Shown: in pieces, positions 47,334-55,189 of the stretch
How the letters are laid out: every line of letters begins with the position of its first letter
Numbering within the stretch: the first letter of the stretch is position 1
NCBI GenBank assembly: GCA_009760855.2
Contig: WPIO01000062.1
Location: forward strand, 1,152,001 to 1,216,000
Direction of reading: 5' to 3'
Origin: Cristatella mucedo
Lineage: Eukaryota; Bryozoa; Phylactolaemata; Cristatellidae
DNA length: 64,000 nt
Made by a program: the position numbers and the translations under genes
The notes under the pieces: model-generated
What the model was told of the DNA's origin: nothing
Database searches by the model: none
The model's input: only the letters and a program-made list of their open reading frames with translations

Positions 47334-47585
47334 CCTCAACTTGGTCCAGCCATACATTCGGTCATTCTGCCGTTTCGATTTTTACCAAGTCCCTTATCTC
47401 TTGCCGCCATCTTTTTAATCACGTGACCTACGCGATGACGTTCTCGAACGTTCGGGGAAAGTCCAGGCGTCGGGCAGCAGGGGGCGGGGTGCTTGGGTAC
47501 GGCAGATTGAGGGCCTTGGAGTACCTCGCCTACATGCTAGTGACATTAACTCGCGGCGAGGTACTCGACGCGAGTTTAGCCATGG
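47334..47585 (+). repeat. Left ITR of element A
   Basis: It pairs with 48485-48739. It contains a stem of GAGTACCTCGCC (47519-47530) and GGCGAGGTACTC (47555-47566) around a 24-nt loop with GCTAGTGACATT (47536-47547). The ITR also holds a CACGTG (about 47418) and a copy of GATGGCGGCAAGAGATAAGG on the other strand. Confidence 0.88.
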
Positions 47586-47647
47586 CGTGTATGTGAGCGT
47601 AAGGGAAATACTAAACGCATGATAAGCAAAATTGTATTGAATAGCGA

Positions 47648-48385
47648 TTACGCAGGTTGACGCCAGGGCAAATTAACAGCTTGACCGAGGATGACCTTGG
47701 TTTGGATGCCGCCATTCTCACCAGTGCCCGTATCGATGTAACCACCGCAAAATGCAGCGTTATCGAAAGTCCGAGGATCGTTTTCGTCGAGGTGGTTACA
47801 AGTAAATTGTGCATCCGGGTTCGCAAAAGGCCAACGAACACGTTGTGGCATAGCACACTCGTAGTCAACCTTTATACGCCATTTATATTTTAGTTGGTAT
47901 TTCATGTAAGTGACGTCAGGTATATTTCGGACGTATATAGCTGGTATTTTCAAGTATTCTGGGTCTAGTCCATCGAGCATATGATTTACGTAGCCGCAAC
48001 GTTGTAGTTCATAGTTCATATTACTCGGTGGTGCGTTATCGTTGGCAGCATATTTTATAAATGAATGAATGAGTTGGCACTCCTTCGTCACTCCACATAC
48101 GCAAGACAAGTTGCCAATTATTTCAAAATGCTGTTCAAAATCTTCCCTGCCATAACCAGGTGCCCATGCATCAAGACAATACATAGCATGGAACAACTTG
48201 TCTACCTCCTCATTGGCTATTATTGGTCGGAGTACATCCATGAGTTCCTTCGCCACCACTGCTTTTTCTCGCCTCGTTACGACGACTTGTTCCTCTTTTA
48301 CGTGTATCCTCATATGCCGTTCAATGTTGTCTGAGCGTATCGCCTTGTTACACACCGCGCAAGTGACCACCTTATTTTTACCCAT
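47648..48385 (-). CDS. Element A protein: zinc-finger head of the nuclease fused to a different C-terminal domain
   Basis: 245 codons without interruption. The start at 48385 is chosen over the ATG at 48412 for two reasons. It aligns with the start in element B, and a TATA-like GTATATGATG sits only about 8 nt before 48412, leaving the transcription start downstream of it. Residues 1-103 align without a gap to element B: a C2H2 finger (C9, C12, H24, H28; spacing C-x2-C-x11-H-x3-H) and a CVCG-TKEC cysteine motif (95-103). At residue 104 the similarity stops and the HUH motif is absent. Residues 105-245 are of unknown family, with strand-like segments (KYQLKYKWRIKVDYECAM) that could belong to a capsid jelly roll. 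That is inference. The last 21 residues are homologous to those coded at 51363-51425. Confidence 0.7.
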   Translation of the reverse strand: MGKNKVVTCAVCNKAIRSDNIERHMRIHVKEEQVVVTRREKAVVAKELMDVLRPIIANEEVDKLFHAMYCLDAWAPGYGREDFEQHFEIIGNLSCVCGVTKECQLIHSFIKYAANDNAPPSNMNYELQRCGYVNHMLDGLDPEYLKIPAIYVRNIPDVTYMKYQLKYKWRIKVDYECAMPQRVRWPFANPDAQFTCNHLDENDPRTFDNAAFCGGYIDTGTGENGGIQTKVILGQAVNLPWRQPA

Positions 48386-48417
48386 TCCTGCCTTTACCTC
48401 GCTTACTGCCATGTCCC

Positions 48418-48428
48418 ATCATATACCC
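48418..48428 (-). promoter_or_regulatory. TATA-like box of element A
   Basis: On - it reads GGTATATGATG. It lies about 35-40 nt upstream of the chosen ATG (48385), the same spacing as the TATA box and start codon of element B. Confidence 0.5.
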
Positions 48429-48484
48429 CCCAATGCACACCCTTACCAGCATGTTTTGGCATTCCCAGTGCATGACCCCTCCTC

Positions 48485-48739
48485 CCATTGGCTAAACTCG
48501 CGTCGAGTACCTCGCCGCGAGTTAATGTGTCACTAGCATGTAGGCGAGGTACTCCAAGGCCCTCAATCTGCCGTACCCAAGCACCCCGCCCCCTGCTGCC
48601 CGACGCCTGGACTTACCCCGAACGTTCGAGAACGTCATCGCGTAGGTCACGTGATTAAAAAGATGGCGGCAAGAGATAAGGGACTTGGTAAAAATCGAAA
48701 CGGCAGAATGACCGAATGTGTGGCTGGACCGAGTTGAGG
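48485..48739 (-). repeat. Right ITR of element A
   Basis: Inverted copy of 47334-47585. The stem is GAGTACCTCGCC (48505-48516) with GGCGAGGTACTC (48543-48554). The 26-nt loop contains AATGTGTCACTAGC (48524-48537), two bases longer than in the left ITR. Confidence 0.88.
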
Positions 48740-48790
48740 AATTCGGCCAAGTTGAGGAATTCGGCCATATGACCGGAAGCGACCGGAAGT
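48733..48790. repeat. Iterons at the element A terminus
   Basis: Two direct copies of an 18-bp unit, GTTGAGGAATTCGGCCAA (48733-48750 and 48751-48767), then two 10-bp units GACCGGAAGY (48771-48790). Ordered direct repeats next to a terminal hairpin are typical Rep-binding sites in parvoviruses; here that role is inferred. Confidence 0.7.
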
Positions 48791-48831
48791 GACGTCCGAA
48801 TGACGGCAGAACGAAAGAGGTGGCCGGCCGG

Positions 48832-48893
48832 CGAATGACGGCAGAACGAAAGAGGTGGCCGGCCGGCCACCTCTTTCGTTCTGCCGTCATTCG
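48832..48893. repeat. Perfect 62-bp palindrome joining elements A and B head to head
   Basis: The centre is between 48862 and 48863, in GGCCGGCCGGCC. Beyond 62 bp the arms continue to match for roughly 180 bp if a 35-bp tandem duplication in the left arm (48798-48832 repeated at 48833-48867) is skipped. Such a palindrome is expected where two genomes of a rolling-hairpin replicon are joined through a shared terminal hairpin. Confidence 0.92.
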
Positions 48894-49267
48894 GACGTCA
48901 CTTCCGGTCACTTCCGGTCGCTTCCGGTCATATGGCCGAATTCCTCAACTTGGCCGAATTCCTCAACTCGGTCCAGCCACACATTCGGTCATTCTGCCGT
49001 TTCGATTTTTACCGAGTCCCTTATCTCTTGCCGCCATCTCTGGGGTCACGTGATCGTTTCGATCTCATTTACATAACTCGCTAGCCCCGCCCCCAATTCG
49101 ATAAGCCACGCCCCTACTACCAGCCTCATCGTGCTGGGGGCTGGCCTGCGAACGGCAGACGCTGTTCTGCGGAGCAGCTCGCGTCTGTGCTAGTGACACA
49201 TTGGCGTTGGCCGAGCTGCTCGGCTAACGGCATTTTGCCGTTCTGTAGCAAATCAGCCAATCAGAAG
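48863..49267 (+). repeat. Left ITR of element B
   Basis: The outer part (48863-48968) carries three 10-bp iterons (ACTTCCGGTC-type, 48900-48929) and the 18-bp repeats. The inner part (48969-49267, 299 bp) is the inverted copy of 51459-51755 in element C. A stem GAGCAGCTCG (49172-49181) with CGAGCTGCTC (49212-49221) encloses a 30-nt loop with GCTAGTGACACATT (49189-49202). GC boxes (CCCCGCCCCC, 49085) lie inside. Confidence 0.88.
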
Positions 49268-49307
49268 CGTTCGGCTATAACTTGGGGAGCATTGGTCGTG
49301 GTATGGG

Positions 49308-49315
49308 TATATAAG
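49308..49315 (+). promoter_or_regulatory. TATA box of element B
   Basis: TATATAAG, 44 nt upstream of the nuclease ATG at 49352 and just inside the ITR. It agrees with a promoter at the ITR edge, as in parvoviruses. Confidence 0.65.
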
Positions 49316-49351
49316 CGCTCATGCATTTGGGCGAGCTACCAAGCGAGTGAG

Positions 49352-50206
49352 ATGGGAGTCAACAAGCAAGTTATGTGTCCGTCTTGCCAGAAGACCGTGC
49401 GATCCAACAACATGACACGGCATATGAGGTCGCATGAGGCAGAAGCAGTGAAGGCGGCAAAGGTCGAAGGGAGTAAACGCGTTGTGAATGGCCTCATAGA
49501 CATATTGATGCCGGTAATCGTCGGAGGGATGACTAACAAGATTTACCACGTAATGTATGTACTGGACGCTTGAAAGGACGGGAAGGACGGAACGGATTTC
49601 GAAAGTAATTTTGAAGTGTTGGAGAACTTGGCATGCGTTTGTGGTAAGACGAAGGATTGCGATCATCCACATGTACACTTTCTAGGGAAATGGAAGGGGA
49701 CATATGAACGGCATAAGCATTTGAAGCTATCGGGACTGTTTACTAAGACCAAGGCTTACAGCGTTAAGGCCATGGGACGGTTCGATACGCCAACAAACGT
49801 TATAACGTCTATCAAGCACTTCATTAATACGGCGGCTTACATACAAACGTTGAAAGGATGGCATAAGAAGGAGGCGCAACGTAACCCTAATGTCTTTGCA
49901 AGCCTTAAAGATAATCAAGCGTTCCTAAGGGAAACATACGGCAATGAACTTTGGGCACAAATCCCTTACATGAGGTTTCTAAAGAAGGCTATCGTATCAC
50001 AACGGAAGCGACGACAATTCGTAAAGACGGCGTCAGGCCTTGAGAGGAACACGATGGAAACCGTTAAGAGGTTGAAGAGGCTTCGGACGTTAAAGTTGCA
50101 GTGGCCTAACGAACCGATGATAACTGAAGAGGAATTGGATGCCAGCCTAAAATCATTTATATCGAGGTATAAGCCAATGTCTTCAAACGTAAATGAAGCC
50201 ACATAA
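49352..50206 (+). pseudogene. Parvovirus-like Rep nuclease (zinc finger plus HUH endonuclease), one in-frame stop
   Basis: 284 codons, broken only by TGA at codon 74 (49571-49573). The paralogous frame in element A has a sense codon there, in an otherwise gapless alignment of residues 1-103. From the N-terminus there is a C2H2 finger (CPSC ... RHMRSH; C9, C12, H24, H28), a CVCGKTKDC motif (95-103) and an HUH motif H107-V108-H109 within DHPHVHFLG. A candidate nicking tyrosine is Tyr163, in TAAYIQTLK. HUH nucleases nick one strand at the origin and stay bound to the 5' end; in parvoviruses this resolves the terminal hairpin. A finger ahead of the nuclease is not usual for parvovirus NS1. The single nonsense change suggests a young insertion. 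The start is supported by the TATA box and by element A. Confidence 0.75.
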
Positions 50207-50735
50207 GGCTAACAACGTCGTTTTGCCCCTACGTAACGATGACGTGACGAAGAGGCGCCAAAGGATAATTGAGAAAGCCGGCATATGTCAGGAAGGAGAT
50301 GTAAAGGCACTAACAGCTGCCCTATTAGCTTCGTTACCGAGTGCATTTGCTGATGCATGGCAGACTATAAGCGGTACGCCAACCAATACACGGAGGGCTG
50401 CTGTCATATTCATGGGTCAGCCTGGCAGCGGCAAGTCGTGGCTGACTAGCTTGATATGCCATGGACTTGACATTGGCTGGGTGAATGCAAACTCTCCGAG
50501 TTTTCCTGTGCAGTCATGCTACAACCGTCAAGCGATACGCTGGGAAGAATGCGAAATCCCCGTATTCCAGAAGGATTACTATAAATCTGTATTTGAAGGG
50601 AGGCAATATCCCATTGCAATCAAGTCCACACGCGACGTCACACAACATACGTGGACGCCTTTGGTTGGGAATTGCAACCGACTGCCTTGGCATAACATTT
50701 GCGATTATACGGATCGTTCGGCATTCGAACAGAGG
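50193..50735 (+). pseudogene. Parvovirus-like superfamily 3 helicase, C-terminus lost
   Basis: The ATG at 50193 follows a TAA in the same frame (50190-50192) and overlaps the end of the nuclease frame by 14 nt. Residues 75-82 are the Walker A GQPGSGKS; 115-120 IRWEEC is the Walker B; 135-146 (EGRQYPIAIKST) fits motif B'; and 155-162 TPLVGNCN is motif C, ending in the sensor Asn. The order and spacing match parvovirus NS1 helicases, which unwind DNA during rolling-hairpin replication. After about residue 181 (50735) the frame enters GC-rich repeat sequence, so the arginine-finger end and everything after it are missing. Parvovirus NS1 carries nuclease and helicase in one chain; here they are in two frames. 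Confidence 0.8.
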
Positions 50736-51105
50736 ACAAATGTACGCCGGAAGCGCTGGGGTCGCGATCGCGACGGCGCGTCCGCCGGAAGCGTCGGGGT
50801 CGCGACCCGCGCCGCCGCCGCCGCGGCCGGGCGGACGCCCGGTCGAGGCGGCCTGGCGCGCTTCCGGTCGCTTCCGCCGGAAACGCGCTGGGGACACGCC
50901 CCCAGCGGTTCGTCGCCGTCGCCGGCGTCGCGACAACCGGAAGCGTCGCGGTGGCCACGCCTACCCCGATTCGGCCATCCCGGTCCGGCGGGACCCGCGC
51001 GCGTTGCCACGCCCCTTTTGGCCAAATCCGCCGCCCGGGAAAAATGACTTTTTCGACCGGAAGTGGCTCCCCGAAAAAATGACCGAATTGACCGGAAGTG
51101 AAAAA
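50736..51105. repeat. GC-rich palindromic block replacing the end of the helicase gene
   Basis: Very GC-rich and dense in CCGGAAG motifs, the core of the ITR iterons. It also has short perfect palindromes such as GTCGCGATCGCGAC (about 50760) and inverted pairs such as GGGCGGACGCCC. The long frames on both strands are composition artefacts. It may be an expanded or alternative terminal structure joined here by recombination. Confidence 0.55.
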
Positions 51106-51362
51106 GTAGGGGCGTGGCTTATCGAATTGGGGGCGGGGCTAGCGAGTTATGTAAATGAGATCGAAACGATCACGTGACCCCAGAGATGGCGGCAAGAGAT
51201 AAGGGACTCGGTAAAAATCGAAACGGCAGAATGACCGAATGTGTGGCTGGACCGAGTTGAGGAATTCGGCCAAGTTGAGGAATTCGGCCATATGACCGGA
51301 AGCGACCGGAAGTGACCGGAAGTGACGTCCGAATGACGGCAGAACGAAAGAGGTGGCCGGCC
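51106..51362 (-). repeat. Right-end terminal repeat of element B
   Basis: 51106-51254 is a near-exact direct repeat of 51607-51755. It continues outward through the 18-bp repeats, three 10-bp iterons (51294-51323) and the segment ending GGTGGCCGGCCGGC, the inverted copy of 48863-48968. The inner stem-loop part is missing. Confidence 0.8.
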
Positions 51363-51425
51363 GGCGGCATCCAATCGCGTGCCATTATGGGGCACGCCCC
51401 ATTGAAGCTCCCGTTTGTACCGTAA
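51363..51425 (+). pseudogene. Last 20 codons of the element C-terminal protein
   Basis: The frame reads GGIQSRAIMGHAPLKLPFVP and stops at TAA 51423-51425. The C-terminus in element A is GGIQTKVILGQAVNLPWRQPA. Start, length and about half of the residues agree, so both are ends of one gene. This shows that the second domain of the element A protein belongs to a downstream gene, possibly the capsid gene, of the same kind of genome. Confidence 0.7.
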
Positions 51426-51433
51426 CCTTCCGC

Positions 51434-51439
51434 AATAAA
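51434..51439 (+). promoter_or_regulatory. Polyadenylation signal of element C
   Basis: AATAAA nine bases after the TAA and just inside the ITR. Confidence 0.7.
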
Positions 51440-51458
51440 CGATGTAACAAAACACTAG

Positions 51459-51755
51459 CTTCTGATTGGCTGATTTGCTACAGAACGGCAGAAGGCCGTT
51501 AGCCGAGCAGCTCGGCCAACGCCAATGTCACTAGCACAGACGCGAGCTGCTCCGCAGAACAGCGTCTGCCGTTCGCAGGCCAGCCCCCAGCACGATGAGG
51601 CTGGTAGTAGGGGCGTGGCTTATCGAATTGGGGGCGGGGCTAGCGAGTTATGTAAATGAGATCGAAACGATCACGTGACCCCAGAGATGGCGGCAAGAGA
51701 TAAGGGACTCGGTAAAAATCGAAACGGCAGAATGACCGAATGTGTGGCTGGACCG
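51459..51755 (-). repeat. Right ITR of element C, partner of the left ITR of element B
   Basis: Inverted copy of 48969-49267. The stem is GAGCAGCTCG (51505-51514) with CGAGCTGCTC (51543-51552). The 28-nt loop contains AATGTCACTAGC (51524-51535), two bases shorter than the left partner. The iteron-bearing outer end is missing at 51755. Confidence 0.88.
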
Positions 51756-52084
51756 TCTTGGTACCTGAGTGTTAATTTATGGATGTCACCATTCCATTAG
51801 CAGCTTAATTTTACGAGAATTCGGTTTAAAATTGACGAATGCGACTTTAATTGTATCGATGAACAAGAGGTAACTCCATCACCAGTTTTGATTGACCTCA
51901 CAGAATGATTAAAAGAGAAGCATGTGCGGGTTTGCGTCGATAACACTTTGCAATACACGTGTTTTAAGCTTTGCATTGGCTCAGAATAAAATAAATCAAA
52001 ATTTACATTTACTCTCGAGTCATACAAATACGACCACTCGATAGGGTTCTGAATTGACTATATGTTCTAGAATTGTGGTTAGAC
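51756..52084. other. Non-coding right flank of the parvovirus-like cluster
   Basis: No gene seen. Confidence 0.35.
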
Positions 52085-52740
52085 TTCACATCACTTTCTC
52101 GAAGAAGCCTCCAATATAGTCCTCAATCATGTTTTTGTTGTACTGTCCTTTTTAAAGAAGTTCAAAGTCTAGTATATCCTGGTGAAAGCGCTCGCCTTGT
52201 TCCTCTGATTAAACTCCCACTTTCTCCTTGAATTTGTCGAGATGAACATCAGAGTGTTGATTTTGAGGGGCATTCTACATCCCATTTCGGCATGTTCCTT
52301 TATGACAGCCTAAACCAGCTACTCAGAGCTTTTAGTTTTGTGTTTACTCACAATCCGCACACCACGGCAAAGGAGCGATCGTTGTTCTTCCCTCTGGAGA
52401 ACTGGGTCCGTTTGGTCGGTTTCTTTTTTTCTAATGCGCCCTAGAGTCCCTGCTGTTCCATAGGCAAACAAAACGAGGAAAGTTCGTGAAAGTTCGCCTT
52501 GGAAGCCATAAGAATCGACACCTTTTGAAGTCTCCAAGACCTCTAGCCATAGTTGCCATACTTCAAAGTACGCAGCAGCATCTTGACCTTGGTACAGTCC
52601 TCTTCGAAGTGCACAGAGTAAGCCCTGGGGAGAGACTGACACTTGCTCTTGTTACGAAGTAGAACAGCTTGAGGCTCCATCGTGAATTGTCTACGAATAA
52701 GATCCTTCACGTATTTCCGATTAGAAAATTCTGGCTGCCT
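52085..52740 (-). pseudogene. Decayed copy of a multicopy invertebrate gene family of unknown function
   Basis: Read on -, pieces in shifting frames follow the order of a protein family that I recall as very abundant in arthropod and mollusc genomes. A LLRTLKYGN-like segment (about 52580) comes first, then a KKPTKRTQFSRGKNN-like segment (about 52400), EMGCRMPLKI (about 52290) and HSDVHLDKFKEKVG (about 52240). SEEQGERFHQDI (about 52200) and QYNKNMIEDY (about 52150) close it. In that family the last signature reads approximately E-G-E-R-F-H-Q-D-I then Y-x-G. At least two frameshifts and two stops are visible. The family may be transposon-borne. The identification comes from memory of the signature and was not searched. 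Confidence 0.55.
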
Positions 52741-53309
52741 CTTCTTAGCCGTAACGAAAATACGGAAGTGCTATATATATATATTAATACTTAAATTTCA
52801 GCCCTTCAGTAATGACGGAAAATTTACGATTCTGCAAATTCGCCTTAGCATCTGCTGCTTCGTCTATGTCGTTCGGTTCGCACAGCAGAGTGCCAGCCAA
52901 TGCACAACGCCAACAGTTTATTATCCGACGCACGGAGCCGAAAGACGAACGACTGCCTTCACCCCCTTCTCACACTCGAGTCTCCTCTCCTCGACTCCGG
53001 CTGTGCCTTAGCCGACCCCGATGGTGAATCCACCATCTGTTCACCAGCGGGTTATCGGCCTGTGTCAACGCCTCATTAGAAGCTGACCACAGCGGTACAC
53101 AGGCCCCTCTCGGCGATGCTCCCAACAGCCGTTTAGGAAAGGAGCAGTACCAGCCCGAATGCAATTGAACTATACGAGTCTATACGGCCCGCTGGCTGTT
53201 TCTGGCGCCACTGACGACGTCACGAATGTCTGCAGCTGCATGCATTCGTCGAGCTTCTGCTTCAGTTTCTCTGTCATGTCGCTGCTCGTACCACGAATAA
53301 CTTAGATAC
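52741..53309. other. Non-coding, no gene seen
   Basis: Nothing recognised. Frames of 109 and 71 codons on + overlap without motifs. Confidence 0.35.
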
Positions 53310-53770
53310 AGTGCTTGCAGCTGCCATTTCCACAATGAGCGTCGCGAAAATGCGGCTTTGATTCCAACTTCTACAGCATGGCGCTCCCGGGTTTTCCCAG
53401 TGCATTTCGTGCCATTTTGCATGCGAGCTCTCACGCCATGGCCTCCAACCAAAGGCCTGGGCCAGCAAGCCTTCTTACATATTCGAACTGCGATGCAGCT
53501 ACCATTTTCACAATAAGCTTCGCGAAACTGCGGCTTTGATTTCACATTATAGAAAACAGTGTTCCAGATGTACCCAGCAAATTTCATGCGATTTCGATTC
53601 CTCTTTCTCTTACACTAGGCCTGAGATTGTTCAGCCCAGTAAGCCTGCAATTTTGATTTCGAAATGTAGAAGACCGCGTTCCGAGTTTACTCGTTAATTT
53701 CATTCTATTGCACGTGCGCCTTGTCATGCAATGGCCTCCGATGGTCCGGCCCACTGAGTCCCGCATTTTT
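53310..53770. repeat. Degenerate tandem repeat, period about 178 bp
   Basis: TGCAGCTGCCATTTCCACAA at 53316 recurs as TGCAGCTACCATTTTCACAA at 53494. The GCGGCTTTGATT block recurs at 53352, 53530 and, altered, 53646. The third unit is incomplete. ATGGCCTCC occurs near the end of units 1 and 3. Confidence 0.7.
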
Positions 53771-55189
53771 TTCAAAGTGAATAAGTATATAAGTAAATCG
53801 TTCTTTCGGTGACCTTAACGATAAATAAAAACTATGTAAAAATAGGTAATGACAAACGGGTGTAGCTTTTTTTACGACCGGACAGACACGGTGCTCGTAA
53901 CGATGCAAGCCCTCGTCGACACCTAAAAAATACCAGTTGAGCCCTGAGCCTTGGCGCTCAGCTAGCGACTTGCAGGTGCAGCCACAGTCCTCGAAGGAAT
54001 TCTGACGGCGGCAGAACGTTCCAGAAATTAAGAGCATCCCTAATTTAAGGTAACCCTGCCTTGAGACACCGCTACCTTAAGAAGGTGAAAAACAGCTGGC
54101 ACAGCTTTCTGCGATTTACCACTTTCATCTTCAAACTTAGGTTATAATAAATATGCATATATATTTACATATATCCACATGTACGTATGGTAATACGGTC
54201 CTTTTATTTTTAGTCACAAGCATTTAAAAATTCCTCTATGACATTACCTATTGTATTGAATATGCTGGTGCTAGGTCATTATGAATTATTTTCTTCAAAT
54301 GGTAAAGGCTGCGAGAGATGCGGTACTGCTTTGAACTCAGGCGGCCGTGTGCTTGGGTCGGAACATAGGTTTATGCCGGATGGGAGCGAGACTAAACGGC
54401 TGTCACGTGGTCACGCCCTTCTAGCACTCGCTCGATCCCCCACGATGGGTTGAAACGGATGCCGCATGTGCTGCATGCAGCCGAAACATGCCCCTTTTCC
54501 CAGTCCTATTAGGAAAGAACGGTGCTTGAAAACGCAGCAAATCAACGACCGGTAAACTTGTATGTAGTTACTAGGTGAGTACACGAAAACCGGAGCGATT
54601 ACGATGCTGCCGAATAACGTCATGCTGAAAAGTTACTTGTGTTTCTATGTTTGTGAAACCCATTTCAAGAGCCATTACGCAAGTTCGCAGCAATGCCAGG
54701 GTCTCGGAGACTGACGCTTAGCTGAGCTGAAATTATCTTCCTCCCCGACGTTGAGCGGGTCAGGCTGTCGATTCCGCAAATTCACTTTCCCAACATCAAT
54801 GGCGTACCGGCATGCTTGTTGGAGCTCTGCAATCACTTTTTAGCTCGTAAAAAGCTCTACAGCTGCTTGGGTATGATCTAAAAGTGCTTATGTCAGAGTT
54901 ACTACGAACCTGTATAGCGGCTCGGGAATTATGCCATGAAAATGCAGTAAAATCACACTCAACTCCACAGCCCCGCAACCAACCCGGGCGGAACAAGCAT
55001 CTCGGAGCACGGCTAACGAAACGCAGTAGCAGCTCTAGAGCATACGTGTGCGGTCAATATTAGCACAGCAGCATAACGGCGGCGAGAGCTAAACCAGTCA
55101 AATTATATCGGTTAGCTATTACTCGCGATTATGAGATTATGCGATTATGTGACTATTCACGATTATGAGATTGTGTGAGGGTTTATCGC
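53771..55189. other. Non-coding, no gene seen
   Basis: No recognised motif in any frame. Around 55105-55180 GATTATGAGATTATG-type units repeat several times. Confidence 0.35.

Larger units (their letters stand above)
47334..48862 (-). mobile_element. Parvovirus-like element A, an internally deleted unit with inverted terminal repeats
   Basis: ITRs of 252 bp (47334-47585) and 255 bp (48485-48739) are near-perfect inverted copies. They enclose one gene on the - strand. On the right the terminal part continues through two 18-bp repeats, two 10-bp iterons and a duplicated 35-bp segment to the palindrome centre at 48862/48863, where element B begins in the opposite direction. The left end lacks this terminal part of about 125 bp. 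At 1.5 kb it is far shorter than a parvovirus genome (about 4-6 kb). I see a close relationship to element B, and infer that A is a deletion derivative. No target-site duplication could be recognised. Confidence 0.75.
48863..51362 (+). mobile_element. Parvovirus-like element B, carrying nuclease and helicase genes
   Basis: The left ITR is complete from the palindrome centre to 49267 (405 bp). Genes on + follow: nuclease (49352-50206, with one stop) and helicase (50193-50735, truncated). A GC-rich, palindrome-rich block (50736-51105) comes next. It ends with a right-end copy (51106-51362) that includes the terminal iterons and GGCCGGCC but lacks the stem-loop part of the ITR. The layout is that of a parvovirus or a related rolling-hairpin replicon: terminal palindromes, a HUH nuclease and a superfamily 3 helicase. 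An intact capsid gene is missing. Confidence 0.8.
51363..51755 (+). mobile_element. Parvovirus-like element C, right-end remnant
   Basis: It holds 20 codons plus stop of a C-terminal reading frame, a polyadenylation signal, and a 297-bp ITR (51459-51755) that pairs with the left ITR of element B. It starts exactly where the terminal GGCCGGCCGGC of element B ends. Either it is the tail of a third genome copy, or it is the true right end of B with 50736-51362 inserted before it. Confidence 0.7.

Noticed and set aside
50485-51177. 230-codon frame overlapping the end of the helicase gene
   Set aside because: It overlaps the helicase in another frame and then runs into the GC-rich iteron block. 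Composition alone keeps it open.
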